NCBI RefSeq assembly: GCF_000504245.1
Contig: NZ_KI632509.1
Span: forward strand, 1,673,723 to 1,737,722
Length of the DNA stretch: 64,000 nucleotides
Source: Haloechinothrix halophila YIM 93223
Lineage (GTDB): Bacteria > Actinomycetota > Actinomycetes > Mycobacteriales > Pseudonocardiaceae
Reading direction: 5' to 3'
The notes under the pieces: model-generated
What the model was told of the DNA's origin: nothing
Seen by the model: the letters and a program-made list of their open reading frames with translations, nothing else
Database searches by the model: none
Made by a program: the position numbers and the translations under genes
In this document: one piece after another, positions 1 to 10,496 of the stretch
Position numbering within the stretch: the stretch's first letter is position 1
How the letters are laid out: the number at the start of each line of letters is the position of its first letter

Positions 1-2
1 AG

Positions 3-764
3 AACGCGATCGCGGCGGCACCCGCGCGCGAGATGCTGGCTCGGGCCGAGCCGTACCAGGTACTCGCGTTGCGCCTGTTCGCGGTGCCCGAGTCCGAGCT
101 CGCGGCCAGCCTGCGCGAGATCGGCGCCAGCACCGATCTCTCCGCGCTGGAAATCACCACGTGCCTGCGCGGCGGCGAACTCGAGGTCGACGTGCGCTAC
201 CGCGACGGCGCCGAAGACGCGGCCGCCGCGCTTCGCGCCGGATTGGTCGAGCGCCACGGGCCGTGTGTGTTCAGCGAGACCGGCCAGTCCGTGACCGACG
301 TCGTCGTCGGTCTGCTCGACGGACGCACGATCGCGGTGGCTGAGTCGTGCACGTCGGGTCTGCTCGCCGCCCGGCTGACCGAACGCCCCGGCTCCTCGGC
401 CTACTTCATGGGCGGTGTCGTCACCTACTCCAATGATGCCAAGGCCGAGCTGCTCGGGGTGCCCGCCGAGCTGATCGCGCGCACGGGCGCGGTGTCGACC
501 GAGGTGGCCGAGGCGATGGCCGACGGCGCGATCGAGCGCTTCGGCGCCGACATCGGCGTCGGTATCACCGGCATCGCCGGCCCGGACGGCGGCACGCAGG
601 ACAAGCCGGTCGGCTATGTCTGCATCAGCGCCGCGGTACGCGGCGAACGCCGGACACGCGACCCGGTGCTGCCCGGTGGCAGGGCCGACGTCCGCGAACG
701 TTCGGTCACTGCCGCCCTGCACCTGGTGCGCAACCTCCTGCTCGGCGAGCAGCTCCCGCGCTGA
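3..764 (+). CDS. cinA: CinA family protein, C-terminal part (5' end outside window)
   Basis: The reading frame is open from base 3, so the gene starts before the window. The visible part ends with a complete CinA C-terminal (PncC-type) domain: AVAESCTSG, the segment YFMGGVVTYSNDAK, and GITGIAGPDGG. In this family the domain deamidates nicotinamide mononucleotide, a pyridine-nucleotide recycling step in the cytoplasm. Full-length CinA has about 420 residues and begins with a molybdopterin-binding-like domain. The first 70 or so visible residues would be the linker after that domain. The methionine at base 33 is internal and should not be taken as the start. The next gene is 48 bp downstream on the same strand. 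Confidence 0.9.
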   Translation, partial: NAIAAAPAREMLARAEPYQVLALRLFAVPESELAASLREIGASTDLSALEITTCLRGGELEVDVRYRDGAEDAAAALRAGLVERHGPCVFSETGQSVTDVVVGLLDGRTIAVAESCTSGLLAARLTERPGSSAYFMGGVVTYSNDAKAELLGVPAELIARTGAVSTEVAEAMADGAIERFGADIGVGITGIAGPDGGTQDKPVGYVCISAAVRGERRTRDPVLPGGRADVRERSVTAALHLVRNLLLGEQLPR

Positions 765-812
765 GCCGAAGCTCGAGGACAGGAGTTTGGCCAGCCCAGT
801 ACGATCCTGGTC

Positions 813-1277
813 ATGATCGCGGATGGGTTCGTGCCAGTCGGCTTCGATCCGCCGACTTCATTCGTCACCGACCTGTTCCACCTCGCACCGCTGGGGCCGC
901 AGCACAATTCGGCCGATCACGCCGCGTGGATGTCGAGCATCGAGCACATACGCTCCACTCCCGGTTATCCCGACGGCAACTGGCCACCACGCAACGGCAT
1001 GACGCTCGAGGAGAACCTCACCGACCTTCGCCGCCACGCCGACGACTTCACACGAGGGGCCGGTTTCACCTTCACAGTGCTCGACCCACGCGACAACGAC
1101 GTCATCGGTTGCGTCTACCTGTATCCCTCGGACTCCGATGAGTGGGACGTCACGGTGCAGTCCTGGGTGCGGGCAGACAGATCGGACCTCGACGCACCAC
1201 TCGCCGACGCCGTCGCACGCTGGCTTGCCACGGACTGGCCCTGGAGGCGTGTGGACCGCTGCGGTCGTCCGATGTAG
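813..1277 (+). CDS. GNAT family N-acetyltransferase
   Basis: This 154-residue protein has the layout of a small GNAT acetyltransferase. The segment GFTFTVLDPRDNDVIGCVYL looks like the central beta strands, followed by VQSWVRADRSDLD and the helix DAPLADAVARWLA. A GNAT would transfer an acetyl group from acetyl-CoA to an amine; the substrate cannot be told from sequence. The classical acetyl-CoA loop (Q/RxxGxG/A) is not obvious, so the family call rests on overall pattern. It ends 14 bp before the convergent xdhC gene. No functional link to its neighbours is evident. Confidence 0.7.
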   Translation: MIADGFVPVGFDPPTSFVTDLFHLAPLGPQHNSADHAAWMSSIEHIRSTPGYPDGNWPPRNGMTLEENLTDLRRHADDFTRGAGFTFTVLDPRDNDVIGCVYLYPSDSDEWDVTVQSWVRADRSDLDAPLADAVARWLATDWPWRRVDRCGRPM

Positions 1278-1291
1278 GACCGCCTTCGTGG

Positions 1292-2428
1292 TCAGGCTGG
1301 GTTGGCCGACAGTGTTACGGCGTCACCGTGAATCCGCCCTGAGGTTGCCGAGAGGCGGCGGCCGCTTCCGTTCCTTTTCATCGCGATGATCTCCGCGGCG
1401 ATTGACACCGCCGTCTCCTCGGGAGTGCGAGCGCCGAGGTCAAGGCCAATGGGCGAAGCCAACCTGGAAAGCTCGACGTCGCCTAGCCCGAGCTCGCGTA
1501 GCCGCGCGAGCCGGTCGTCGTGGGTGCGGCGGGAGCCCATCGCACCGATGAAGCCGGCATCGGTACGCAGTGCCAGTTCCAGCAGCGGAACGTCGAACTT
1601 CGGGTCGTGCGTGAGTACGCACAGGACGGTGCGACCGTCGATGAGTCCGTCGTCGATGGCCTCCGCGAGGAATCGGTGTGGCCAGGACACGACGACGTCA
1701 TCGGCCTCAGGAAAACGCTTGCGTGTAGCGAATACCGGCCTGGCGTCGCATACGGCGACGTGGTAGCCGAGGAACTTGCCGATGCGGGCGACGGTGGCGG
1801 CGAAGTCGATCGCCCCGAATACGAACATCCGCGCGGGTGGCGCGAAGGACTGCACGAACACCGCGATGTCGTCTCGCCTGCGTTCGCCACGTGGTCCGTA
1901 GTGCCGGATGGCGGTGACGCCCTGGTCGAGCATTCCCGCCATGTCGTCGGCGACGGCGGCATCCAGTGCCGGATCGCCGAGACCGCCGGCAACGCGATCG
2001 GGCCAGACGATGAGTCTCTTGCCGAGACGGTCACCAGAACCCGTTACCGTCGCCACGGCAACGGGGACTGCCGCGTTGATGGAGCTCGCGACATCACCGA
2101 ATTCAGGGAACGACGCGACGTCCACCGGCTGCACCAGTACATCAATGGTGCCGCCGCACGTCAGCCCGACGGCGAACGCGTCGTCGTCGGAGACGCCGTA
2201 CCGCTGCGTGACCGGTTGACCGGTCTCAAGTACTTCTCGGCCCAGCTCGTAGACCGCACCTTCGACACAGCCGCCGGAAACGCTGCCCACTGCTTCCCCA
2301 CCATCGGATACGGCCATGGCGGCACCTGGCTGCCGCGGCGTGGAGTGGAACGCGTTGATGACGGTAGCCAGCGCGAAGCGTGTTCCCTCCGCGTACCACT
2401 GGTCGATATCCGGCAATACATCGCGCAT
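1292..2428 (-). CDS. xdhC: XdhC/CoxI family molybdenum-enzyme maturation factor
   Basis: 378 residues with two XdhC parts. The N-terminal part has the GSVSGGCVEGAV signature with its conserved cysteine. The C-terminal Rossmann part has MFVFGAIDFAATVA, CVLTHDPKFD and GFIGAMGSRRTHDDR. XdhC proteins bind the molybdenum cofactor, promote its sulfuration and deliver it to xanthine-dehydrogenase-type enzymes. Three such enzymes are encoded further right, so this is a plausible shared chaperone. The ATG at 2428 has an AGGAG ribosome site. It follows ppdK by 9 bp and is the last gene of a minus-strand run that begins at the oxidoreductase at 6175. Confidence 0.9.
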   Translation of the reverse strand: MRDVLPDIDQWYAEGTRFALATVINAFHSTPRQPGAAMAVSDGGEAVGSVSGGCVEGAVYELGREVLETGQPVTQRYGVSDDDAFAVGLTCGGTIDVLVQPVDVASFPEFGDVASSINAAVPVAVATVTGSGDRLGKRLIVWPDRVAGGLGDPALDAAVADDMAGMLDQGVTAIRHYGPRGERRRDDIAVFVQSFAPPARMFVFGAIDFAATVARIGKFLGYHVAVCDARPVFATRKRFPEADDVVVSWPHRFLAEAIDDGLIDGRTVLCVLTHDPKFDVPLLELALRTDAGFIGAMGSRRTHDDRLARLRELGLGDVELSRLASPIGLDLGARTPEETAVSIAAEIIAMKRNGSGRRLSATSGRIHGDAVTLSANPA

Positions 2429-2437
2429 TCGGGACTC

Positions 2438-5164
<2,727 letters not shown>

Positions 5165-5182
5165 AAAAGTCCTTGTCAGGGG

Positions 5183-6175
5183 TTAGCGGTTCAAAGCGGG
5201 GAACACGGCATCCGCGCAGAACTGAAGCTGTTGTGCTGCCGCGTCTCCATCGACGGGAGACAGCACCACGCTGGTGGCGCCCGCGGCGAGCAGGCGTTCG
5301 ATCCTTTCGGTTACTTCGTCCGGGTCGCCCGCGACCGCCAGCTCGTTGACCCATTCGTCCGGCATCTCCCGAGCGAGTAGGTCGGCCCCACCCCGCTCGA
5401 GGAGTTCACGGAGCTGGTCGTTGTAGCCGAAGGGAGCTGTCAGGGCGTTGTGCGGTCCCACGGCGGAGAGATACAGCGCGACCTGCTGCCGAACCGCGGC
5501 TTTGGCGCTCTTGCTGTCCTTGTTGATACTGAAGAGTGCGAACGTGGGGATCAGGTGATCCTTTCGTCCGCCCTCATTCATGCCTGCCGTGATGTGCTCG
5601 GTTGCGAAATCGAGGTACTTGGTTCCGCAGAGCAGGCTCATGACCGTGCCGTCGGCGATCTTGCCCGATAGCTTCAGCGATTTCGGGCCAAGTACGCCGG
5701 TGAGGATCGGGACCTCGACTTCCGGCCGATGCGCGAGGGAGACCGAATGAAAAGCGAACTGCTTTCCCTCCGCATCGATGGTTTCGCCGTTGAGTAGTCC
5801 GCGGACGGAGTTCACGCACTCGGTGAGCGCGGTCAGTGGTGACTTCGCCGTGACACCCATTTGGTCGGTCCAGAACGGCACGCCGTGCCCGACCCCGGGC
5901 AGGAAGCGTCCAGGGTGCGCGAGAGCAAGGGTCGCGATCTCCATGGCCGTGACCGCGGGATGCCGGACGACCGATGCCGCGACCCCCAGCCCCACCTTGA
6001 CCTGACTCGTCGCGCCGAGAGCGAGAGCCGCACCGGTGAAGCCGCCGTAGCAGAAGTAGTCTTCCGCGACCCACACCTCGGAGTATCCGAGGTCTTCTGC
6101 CTGCCGCGCGAGCGGCCCGATCTGATTGGGGGCAGTAGCGGTGGCGATGAACGCGCCGACGGGGATGCCGCTCAT
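5183..6175 (-). CDS. Luciferase-like (LLM class) flavin/F420-dependent oxidoreductase
   Basis: 330 residues of the bacterial luciferase-like TIM-barrel family. Typical parts are GAFIATATAPNQIGPLARQA at the N-terminus, SEVWVAEDYF, the strand KVGLGVAASVVRHP, HPGRFLPGVGHG, and a C-terminal DEVTERIERLLAAGATSVVL. It resembles the F420-using methylenetetrahydromethanopterin-reductase-like branch. FMN cannot be excluded, but the F420 genes elsewhere in the window make F420 reasonable. Substrate unknown. The ATG at 6175 has an AGGAG site. It is the first gene of the oxidoreductase-ppdK-xdhC run and is separated from the upstream permease by a strong hairpin at 6311-6355. Confidence 0.85.
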   Translation of the reverse strand: MSGIPVGAFIATATAPNQIGPLARQAEDLGYSEVWVAEDYFCYGGFTGAALALGATSQVKVGLGVAASVVRHPAVTAMEIATLALAHPGRFLPGVGHGVPFWTDQMGVTAKSPLTALTECVNSVRGLLNGETIDAEGKQFAFHSVSLAHRPEVEVPILTGVLGPKSLKLSGKIADGTVMSLLCGTKYLDFATEHITAGMNEGGRKDHLIPTFALFSINKDSKSAKAAVRQQVALYLSAVGPHNALTAPFGYNDQLRELLERGGADLLAREMPDEWVNELAVAGDPDEVTERIERLLAAGATSVVLSPVDGDAAAQQLQFCADAVFPALNR

Positions 6176-6310
6176 GGAGTCTCCTTAGCTCGATATCAGC
6201 TGGTTGGCCAGTACTCGCAGTGTCGCGCGCTCAGGCCCGGCGAGCACCGGCGTAACGCGCAAACATCCCCTCCACGGATTGCCGGTCTGCACAATCCGCT
6301 GTTCCCCTCG

Positions 6311-6355
6311 CCGGGACCGGGCATGCGCGGACGACCAGCGCATGCCCGGTCCCGG
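6311..6355. terminator. Perfect 18-bp inverted repeat between permease and oxidoreductase genes
   Basis: The arms at 6311-6328 and 6338-6355 are exact reverse complements (core GGGACCGGGCATGCGC), with a 9-nt loop at 6329-6337. It starts 8 bp beyond the permease stop codon on the minus strand. That position suits transcription termination or a 3'-end stabilising hairpin. There is no run of U on either side, so it is not a textbook intrinsic terminator. It would separate permease mRNA from the oxidoreductase-ppdK-xdhC run. Confidence 0.7.
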
Positions 6356-6363
6356 TCGCCTGC

Positions 6364-8001
6364 TCAGTCCGATACCGATAGCTGTTGTCGGTCCCCTGAC
6401 ACCGGCTTCGAGGCTTCGCGGTGGGCGGCCTTGAGGAATGCCCCGCTTGCTTGCGCGCAGGCGGCGCAAATGGCCTGGTGTCCTGAGCTCGGATCGCGGT
6501 CCATCTCAAGGGCCACATAGGCTTTCGCGCACCGATGGCAGCGCACTCGTGCCTCCCAGACATCGCCGACCTCGGTTCGGGGGTCGTGGGATCGACGCAG
6601 TTCCGCGACATCCGTCTTGCCAGTCGACAACGCTATCCATTCCCCGATCGCGGAGATCACGAAGGCGGCGGGTAAGGCCCAGGTCGCTGTCCACGATGTC
6701 TGCTCATCGACACTGAGCATGATCATTCCGATTCCGGTACCGACTGCCCACGCGCTGAACGAACGCCAGTTGACGGGTCGGACCCGGCCGGGGCGCCATT
6801 CGGGGCCGGTGTTCTGGTGACGCTTGCGGGTACAGGCGAGGAACACGAGCGCGCAGGCCGTCCAGGACACGCACAACACCGACTGGTAGCGCAGCGCGGC
6901 GAGAATGTAGGTGAACACATCGCTGAGCATGATTACGTAGACGATGGCGCCGACGATCAATGCCCAGGCGATCCTCGGCAGCTTCAGTTTGAATACCTTG
7001 GCGGAAACGTTCTCCAGGTTCGTCGTCGCCAGGTAGAAGTTCGCGGTATTGATCCGGGTTTGACTCACCCACACGAACAACAGCCCCCAGATGCCCATGA
7101 GCTGGACGATGCCGACGACGCCGGAGATCTCGGAGAGCGGTCCGTCGGTGGGAATAGTGAGCGCGATGAAGATCCCGATGATGCCGTTGATCAGGATCGT
7201 GAACAGGTAGAACCCTGGCCCGAAGGTGAACCATCCGTTGATCCGGGAGTCGCGCTTAGTGGTTCGCGCGAAGCGCGCGAAATCCCACGTCGCCATCATC
7301 AGCACCCAGTCGCCCAGGTAGACAGTGAATGCCCACCACCATCCGGGACCGGAGACGGCGATGGTGTCCGGCTGTTGCGTGAGCCAGTTCGCCGAGACGT
7401 CGAACTTGATGGTCGCCCAGATGGTGACCGCGCCAAGGCCGAGGACGTAAAACGGAAACAGCAGCCCGTTGAATTTGTCGAGGAACACGCGAAGGCCACC
7501 GAAGACGAGTGGCACGCTGTACAGGACGACGACCAGGTACCACAGCTTGATGTCCATGGCGCCGAAATAGTGCTGGAACGCTACCGCGATCACCGAGCCT
7601 TCGAAGACCGCGAAATATGTGGCGATGATGGCGATCGTCAATGGCGCGATCACGCCGCCATTGCTGCCGAACAGGCTGCGGGAGAACAGGCTCACCGTCG
7701 TTCCGGTGCGTGCGGCATAGACCGAGAGCACGTAGTTGATCGCTCCGTAGACCACTACTGAGAGAACCATGCCGATAATCGCGTCCTTGGTGCCCACGGT
7801 CAACGCGACGAGCGCCGCGATGATCAACCAGAACATCGCGCTGGCCAGCGCCCACCAAGCGCCAAACATTGACAACGGCCCGAGTCGCCATGAACGCGGT
7901 ACGACGTGAGAGCTGTAATCCTCCGTAGCGGCCTCACGGAGGACTTGCGGATCATCGTGGTGGGTTACCTCCAACGGAGGTAGTGGGGGAGTTGTGCTCA
8001 T
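6364..8001 (-). CDS. NCS1 family nucleobase/hydantoin-type permease with C-terminal CxxC...CxxC tail
   Basis: 545 residues. Residues from about 40 to 460 form about 12 hydrophobic membrane segments of the NCS1 (purine-cytosine permease) family. Examples are the first segment MFGAWWALASAMFWLIIAAL, SLFSRSLFGSNGG, and WDFARFARTTKRD. The family imports nucleobases, allantoin, hydantoins or related vitamins with a proton or sodium ion. The last 70 residues are cytoplasmic and carry C488-x2-C491 and C512-x2-C515, like a zinc ribbon. Such a tail is not part of the core NCS1 fold. The ATG at 8001 has a GAGGAG site. Its position beside the molybdenum-hydroxylase operons suggests it imports their substrate; the substrate itself is not readable. 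Confidence 0.88.
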   Translation of the reverse strand: MSTTPPLPPLEVTHHDDPQVLREAATEDYSSHVVPRSWRLGPLSMFGAWWALASAMFWLIIAALVALTVGTKDAIIGMVLSVVVYGAINYVLSVYAARTGTTVSLFSRSLFGSNGGVIAPLTIAIIATYFAVFEGSVIAVAFQHYFGAMDIKLWYLVVVLYSVPLVFGGLRVFLDKFNGLLFPFYVLGLGAVTIWATIKFDVSANWLTQQPDTIAVSGPGWWWAFTVYLGDWVLMMATWDFARFARTTKRDSRINGWFTFGPGFYLFTILINGIIGIFIALTIPTDGPLSEISGVVGIVQLMGIWGLLFVWVSQTRINTANFYLATTNLENVSAKVFKLKLPRIAWALIVGAIVYVIMLSDVFTYILAALRYQSVLCVSWTACALVFLACTRKRHQNTGPEWRPGRVRPVNWRSFSAWAVGTGIGMIMLSVDEQTSWTATWALPAAFVISAIGEWIALSTGKTDVAELRRSHDPRTEVGDVWEARVRCHRCAKAYVALEMDRDPSSGHQAICAACAQASGAFLKAAHREASKPVSGDRQQLSVSD

Positions 8002-8026
8002 AACGTGCTCCTCGCCGATCGGTGGG

Positions 8027-8052
8027 GATTTCGTTTATCGTGCGGCGAAATC
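8027..8052. promoter_or_regulatory. Inverted repeat in the leader of the permease gene
   Basis: GATTTCG at 8027-8033 is matched by CGAAATC at 8046-8052, with a 12-nt spacer. It lies 26-51 nt upstream of the permease ATG on the minus strand, a suitable place for a repressor site. No protein can be assigned to it; a PucR-type regulator is one possibility. The octamer TTGCACAA lies further upstream at 8073-8080. Confidence 0.35.
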
Positions 8053-8127
8053 ACGCACAGATCATCGGCTGCTTGCACAAAACTGGCCTGCGCGTTCGAC
8101 GGGATGAACAACTAACGGGTGACGAAA

Positions 8128-8156
8128 AATAAGGCACCCGCACCGGGTGCCTTATT
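8128..8156 (-). terminator. Intrinsic terminator, probably the original coxG terminator
   Basis: Thirteen-bp perfect stem (AATAAGGCACCCG at 8128-8140, CGGGTGCCTTATT at 8144-8156) with a 3-nt loop. On the minus strand the stem is followed by a U-rich tract (CCTTATTTTTC), the classical intrinsic pattern. The gene it would serve is the coxG-like gene now ending at 9604. Before the insertion sequence arrived, the coxG stop and this stem would have been about 20 bp apart; now 1.4 kb of IS lies between them. It also insulates the permease gene from upstream transcription. Confidence 0.85.
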
Positions 8157-8178
8157 GAGACCATGCTGATCCTAGAGG

Positions 8179-8182
8179 CTAG
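8179..8182. repeat. CTAG target-site duplication, left copy
   Basis: CTAG directly flanks the left terminal repeat of the insertion sequence, and the same four bases flank the right end at 9604-9607. A 4-bp CTAG duplication is the usual target of the IS701 family. Confidence 0.85.
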
Positions 8183-8200
8183 TACGACAGCGGTAGATCG
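8183..8200 (+). repeat. IS left terminal inverted repeat
   Basis: An 18-bp sequence that is the exact reverse complement of 9586-9603. Including the palindromic CTAG duplication, the match spans 22 bp. Confidence 0.9.
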
Positions 8201-8258
8201 TGATCTTGGGCGTGGTGGCGTGACATGAGGGCGGCCACCGCGTGATCATGCCGGGTTT

Positions 8259-9579
8259 GTGTGGAACCAAGTTGATCTTGCGGTGGCCGCGGCTGCCAGT
8301 GTAGACCCTGGCGTGTTCGGGGCGCGATTTCAGGATCTGTTGGCACGCATCTGTGGCCGGTTCGGCCGTGTAGAGCCGCGTCGCCACGCCGAGGACCTGG
8401 TGCGCGGGCTGGTCTCGGAGGTGCCGACGAAGAACTGTTGGACCATCGCTGAGCATGTTGGACACGCCACGCCGGAAGGGCTGCAGCACCTGCTGCGCCG
8501 GGCGGTGTGGGACCACGACGGCGTGCGGGACGACCTGCGTGACTATGTGGTCGAGCGCCTCGGTGCCGAACGGGCCGTGTTGGTGGTCGATGAGACGGGC
8601 GATCTCAAGAAGGGAAATCGCACTGTCGGGGTGCAGCGCCAGTACACCGGCACCGCTGGTCGGATCGAGAACTCGCAGGTCGCGGTGTATCTGACCCTAT
8701 GCCACCAGTCGGGGGCATGCGCTGATCGACCGGGCGTTGTACCTCCCGAAATCCTGGGTCGCCGACACCGAGCGGCGTGCTGCTGCGGGGGTGCCGGGCG
8801 AGGTGGAGTTCGCGACCAAGCCCACGCTGGCGCGCGAGATGATCCTCGCCGCGCTCGACGGCGGCGCCACCGCGTCCTGGGTGGCTGGCGACGAGGTCTA
8901 TGGTGCCGACCCGCGCCTGCGCAACGCACTGGAGGATCGCGGTGTCGGCTACGTTCTGGCCGTTGCCCGCAGCCACCCCGTGATGACCGCGGCGAGAAAG
9001 CTCCGCGCAGACGCCATCGCCGCCCGCCTGCCCAGATGCGCCTGGCAGCGTCTCTCCGCCGGAGCGGGTTCCAGGGGCCAGCGGTTCTACGACTGGGCTT
9101 GGATCACCATCGACACCGCCAAGCCGGGGCAGCGATGGCTACTCATCCGCCGCAACAGCAGCACCGGCGAGCTGGCGTTCTACCGCTGTTACGCCCCGAG
9201 CCCGGTGCCGCTATCGGAGCTGGTGCGTGTGGCCGGACGGCGTTGGACCGTGGAGGAGTCGTTCCAGGCCAGCAAAGGCCTGACCGGGCTGGATCAGCAC
9301 CAGGTTCGCCGCTGGGTCTCCTGGCACCGCTGGACCGTGCTGGCGATGCTTGCCCACGCCTACCTCGCCGTGCTCGCTGCCACCGAACGCGAACGCCACC
9401 CGCCACCCGACGGGTTGATCCCGTTGACCTGCAACGAGATACACCACCTCTTCAACGTCCTCATCGCCCGCCCGATCAGCGACTTCAGCCACCGACTGCG
9501 CTGGTCACTCTGGCGACGGCAACACCAGTACCGCGCCAAAACCAGCCACTACCAGCGACGCGCACGAACCGAACCATGA
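8259..9579 (+). pseudogene. IS701-family DDE transposase, frameshifted
   Basis: Two frames together encode one transposase of about 439 residues. The first frame (GTG at 8259) carries LVVDETGDLKKG with the first catalytic Asp and VGVQRQYTGTAGRIENSQVA. Family pattern then requires a shift at 8695-8697, where CCC should be CC. The second frame, open to 9579, gives YLPKSWVADTERR, VAGDEVYGADP (second Asp) and WTVEESFQASKGLTGLDQHQ (catalytic Glu). Read without correction, the first frame runs on to 9671 as nonsense. One extra C therefore inactivates the gene, unless it is a sequencing error. The family normally uses a single frame, so programmed frameshifting is not expected. Confidence 0.88.
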
Positions 9580-9585
9580 ACATCT

Positions 9586-9603
9586 CGATCTACCGCTGTC
9601 GTA
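9586..9603 (-). repeat. IS right terminal inverted repeat
   Basis: Exact reverse complement of the left repeat at 8183-8200. It is followed immediately by the right CTAG copy at 9604-9607, whose complement supplies the coxG TAG stop. Confidence 0.9.
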
Positions 9604-10284
9604 CTAGATCGCAATCACGACAACGGCAACGATCGCCGCCAGTATCACAAGAGGAATCGCGACACGTTTGATAATGGGCCAGCCCGCGACCCCGATGATG
9701 TTGATCGCGTCGTTGGTGGACGTGCTGTCGTCGTGATTCGCATCCACCATTCGCAGATCAGCGGACCGTCCGCTGGGAGCATCGGTCTCGCCCGCGGCGT
9801 TGCGTGCCCCGTGCTGTGGCTCGTTGACGGCGGCCGGATGGGTAGCGCCAAGCTGATGTGCCAGGCAGTCGGCGAACTGGCCGAGGAGACGGTTACTGAC
9901 GTCCTGCATGACACCACGGCCGAACTGGGCCGGTTTCCCGGTGACCGTGAGTTCGGTGACGACGTTGACCCTCGTCTGGTCACCCTCCGGTTCCAGTGAC
10001 GTTGTGATCGTCGCGGACGCCGTACCGGTCCCCTTGGTCTCCTTGCCGGTAGCTTTGATCACCGCCCGGTAAGCGGTGTCGTCACGCTCAACGAACCTCG
10101 CCGTGCCGCTGTAGGTGACCTGAACGGGACCGAGCTTCACGCGGACACGACCGGTGAAGCTGTCGTGGTCCACGGTGTCGAGTGTCGCTCCAGGCAGACA
10201 CTGTGCGACCTGCTCGATATCGAGCAGGATCTTCCAGGCCTCGGACGCGCTCAGCGGCACGGTGAACGAGTTCGTCAGCTCCAT
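9604..10284 (-). CDS. coxG: CoxG-like SRPBCC protein with C-terminal membrane anchor
   Basis: 226 residues. Residues 1-145 are a CoxG (SRPBCC) domain: FTVPLSASEAWKILLDIEQV, CLPGATLD, GRVRVKLGPVQVTYSGTA and VVTELTVTGKPAQFGRGVMQ. A variable polar linker follows, then one transmembrane helix at the extreme C-terminus (about residues 205-226). CoxG of carboxydotrophs tethers maturation factors of molybdenum dehydrogenases to the membrane, and the same role is likely for the divergent operon at 10497. The ATG at 10284 has an AAGGAG site; the longer reading to 10356 adds 24 unrelated residues. The TAG stop is part of the CTAG duplication of the insertion sequence, so the protein keeps its length. 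Confidence 0.87.
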   Translation of the reverse strand: MELTNSFTVPLSASEAWKILLDIEQVAQCLPGATLDTVDHDSFTGRVRVKLGPVQVTYSGTARFVERDDTAYRAVIKATGKETKGTGTASATITTSLEPEGDQTRVNVVTELTVTGKPAQFGRGVMQDVSNRLLGQFADCLAHQLGATHPAAVNEPQHGARNAAGETDAPSGRSADLRMVDANHDDSTSTNDAINIIGVAGWPIIKRVAIPLVILAAIVAVVVIAI

Positions 10285-10496
10285 ATAAGACTCCTTGGTG
10301 GCTATTTGGCTCCATTCTTGGCGCGTTGCCGGTGTTGGCCAACTGCCTTTTCGCACAGAAGCGACCCCGCAGATTTTTCGCGCTGCACAATGCGTACTCG
10401 GCGGATCGGCGGGAGGGTATGGAAAGGCGCGATTTTTCGTTCGTCGCGCTGGCCAGACCCGGGGCCGGCCGGGATAAGAAGACGTGGGAGGACACC
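10285..10496. promoter_or_regulatory. Divergent promoter region between coxG and the coxL-like operon
   Basis: This 212-bp gap must hold promoters for both directions. It contains the 10-bp palindrome GTTGGCCAAC at 10334-10343, a direct repeat GATTTTTCG at 10372-10380 and 10431-10439, and the heptamer TGCACAA at 10384-10390. The heptamer also occurs upstream of the permease and of the regulator at 25536. No clear -35/-10 pair is recognisable. Confidence 0.45.

Larger units (their letters stand above)
8183..9603 (+). mobile_element. IS701-like insertion sequence, 1,421 bp
   Basis: The element is bounded by perfect 18-bp terminal inverted repeats at 8183-8200 and 9586-9603 (TACGACAGCGGTAGATCG). 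Similarity continues imperfectly for a few bases inside. It is flanked by CTAG duplications. It carries one transposase gene, broken by a single-base frameshift. It inserted at the stop codon of the coxG-like gene and separated that gene from its terminator. The intact ends and duplication suggest a fairly recent insertion. No second copy is visible in the window. Confidence 0.92.

Noticed and set aside
6817-7761. Plus-strand open frame of 314 codons
   Set aside because: Antisense to the NCS1 permease; rich in Asp/Glu/Gln/Arg as expected for the complement of membrane-helix codons.
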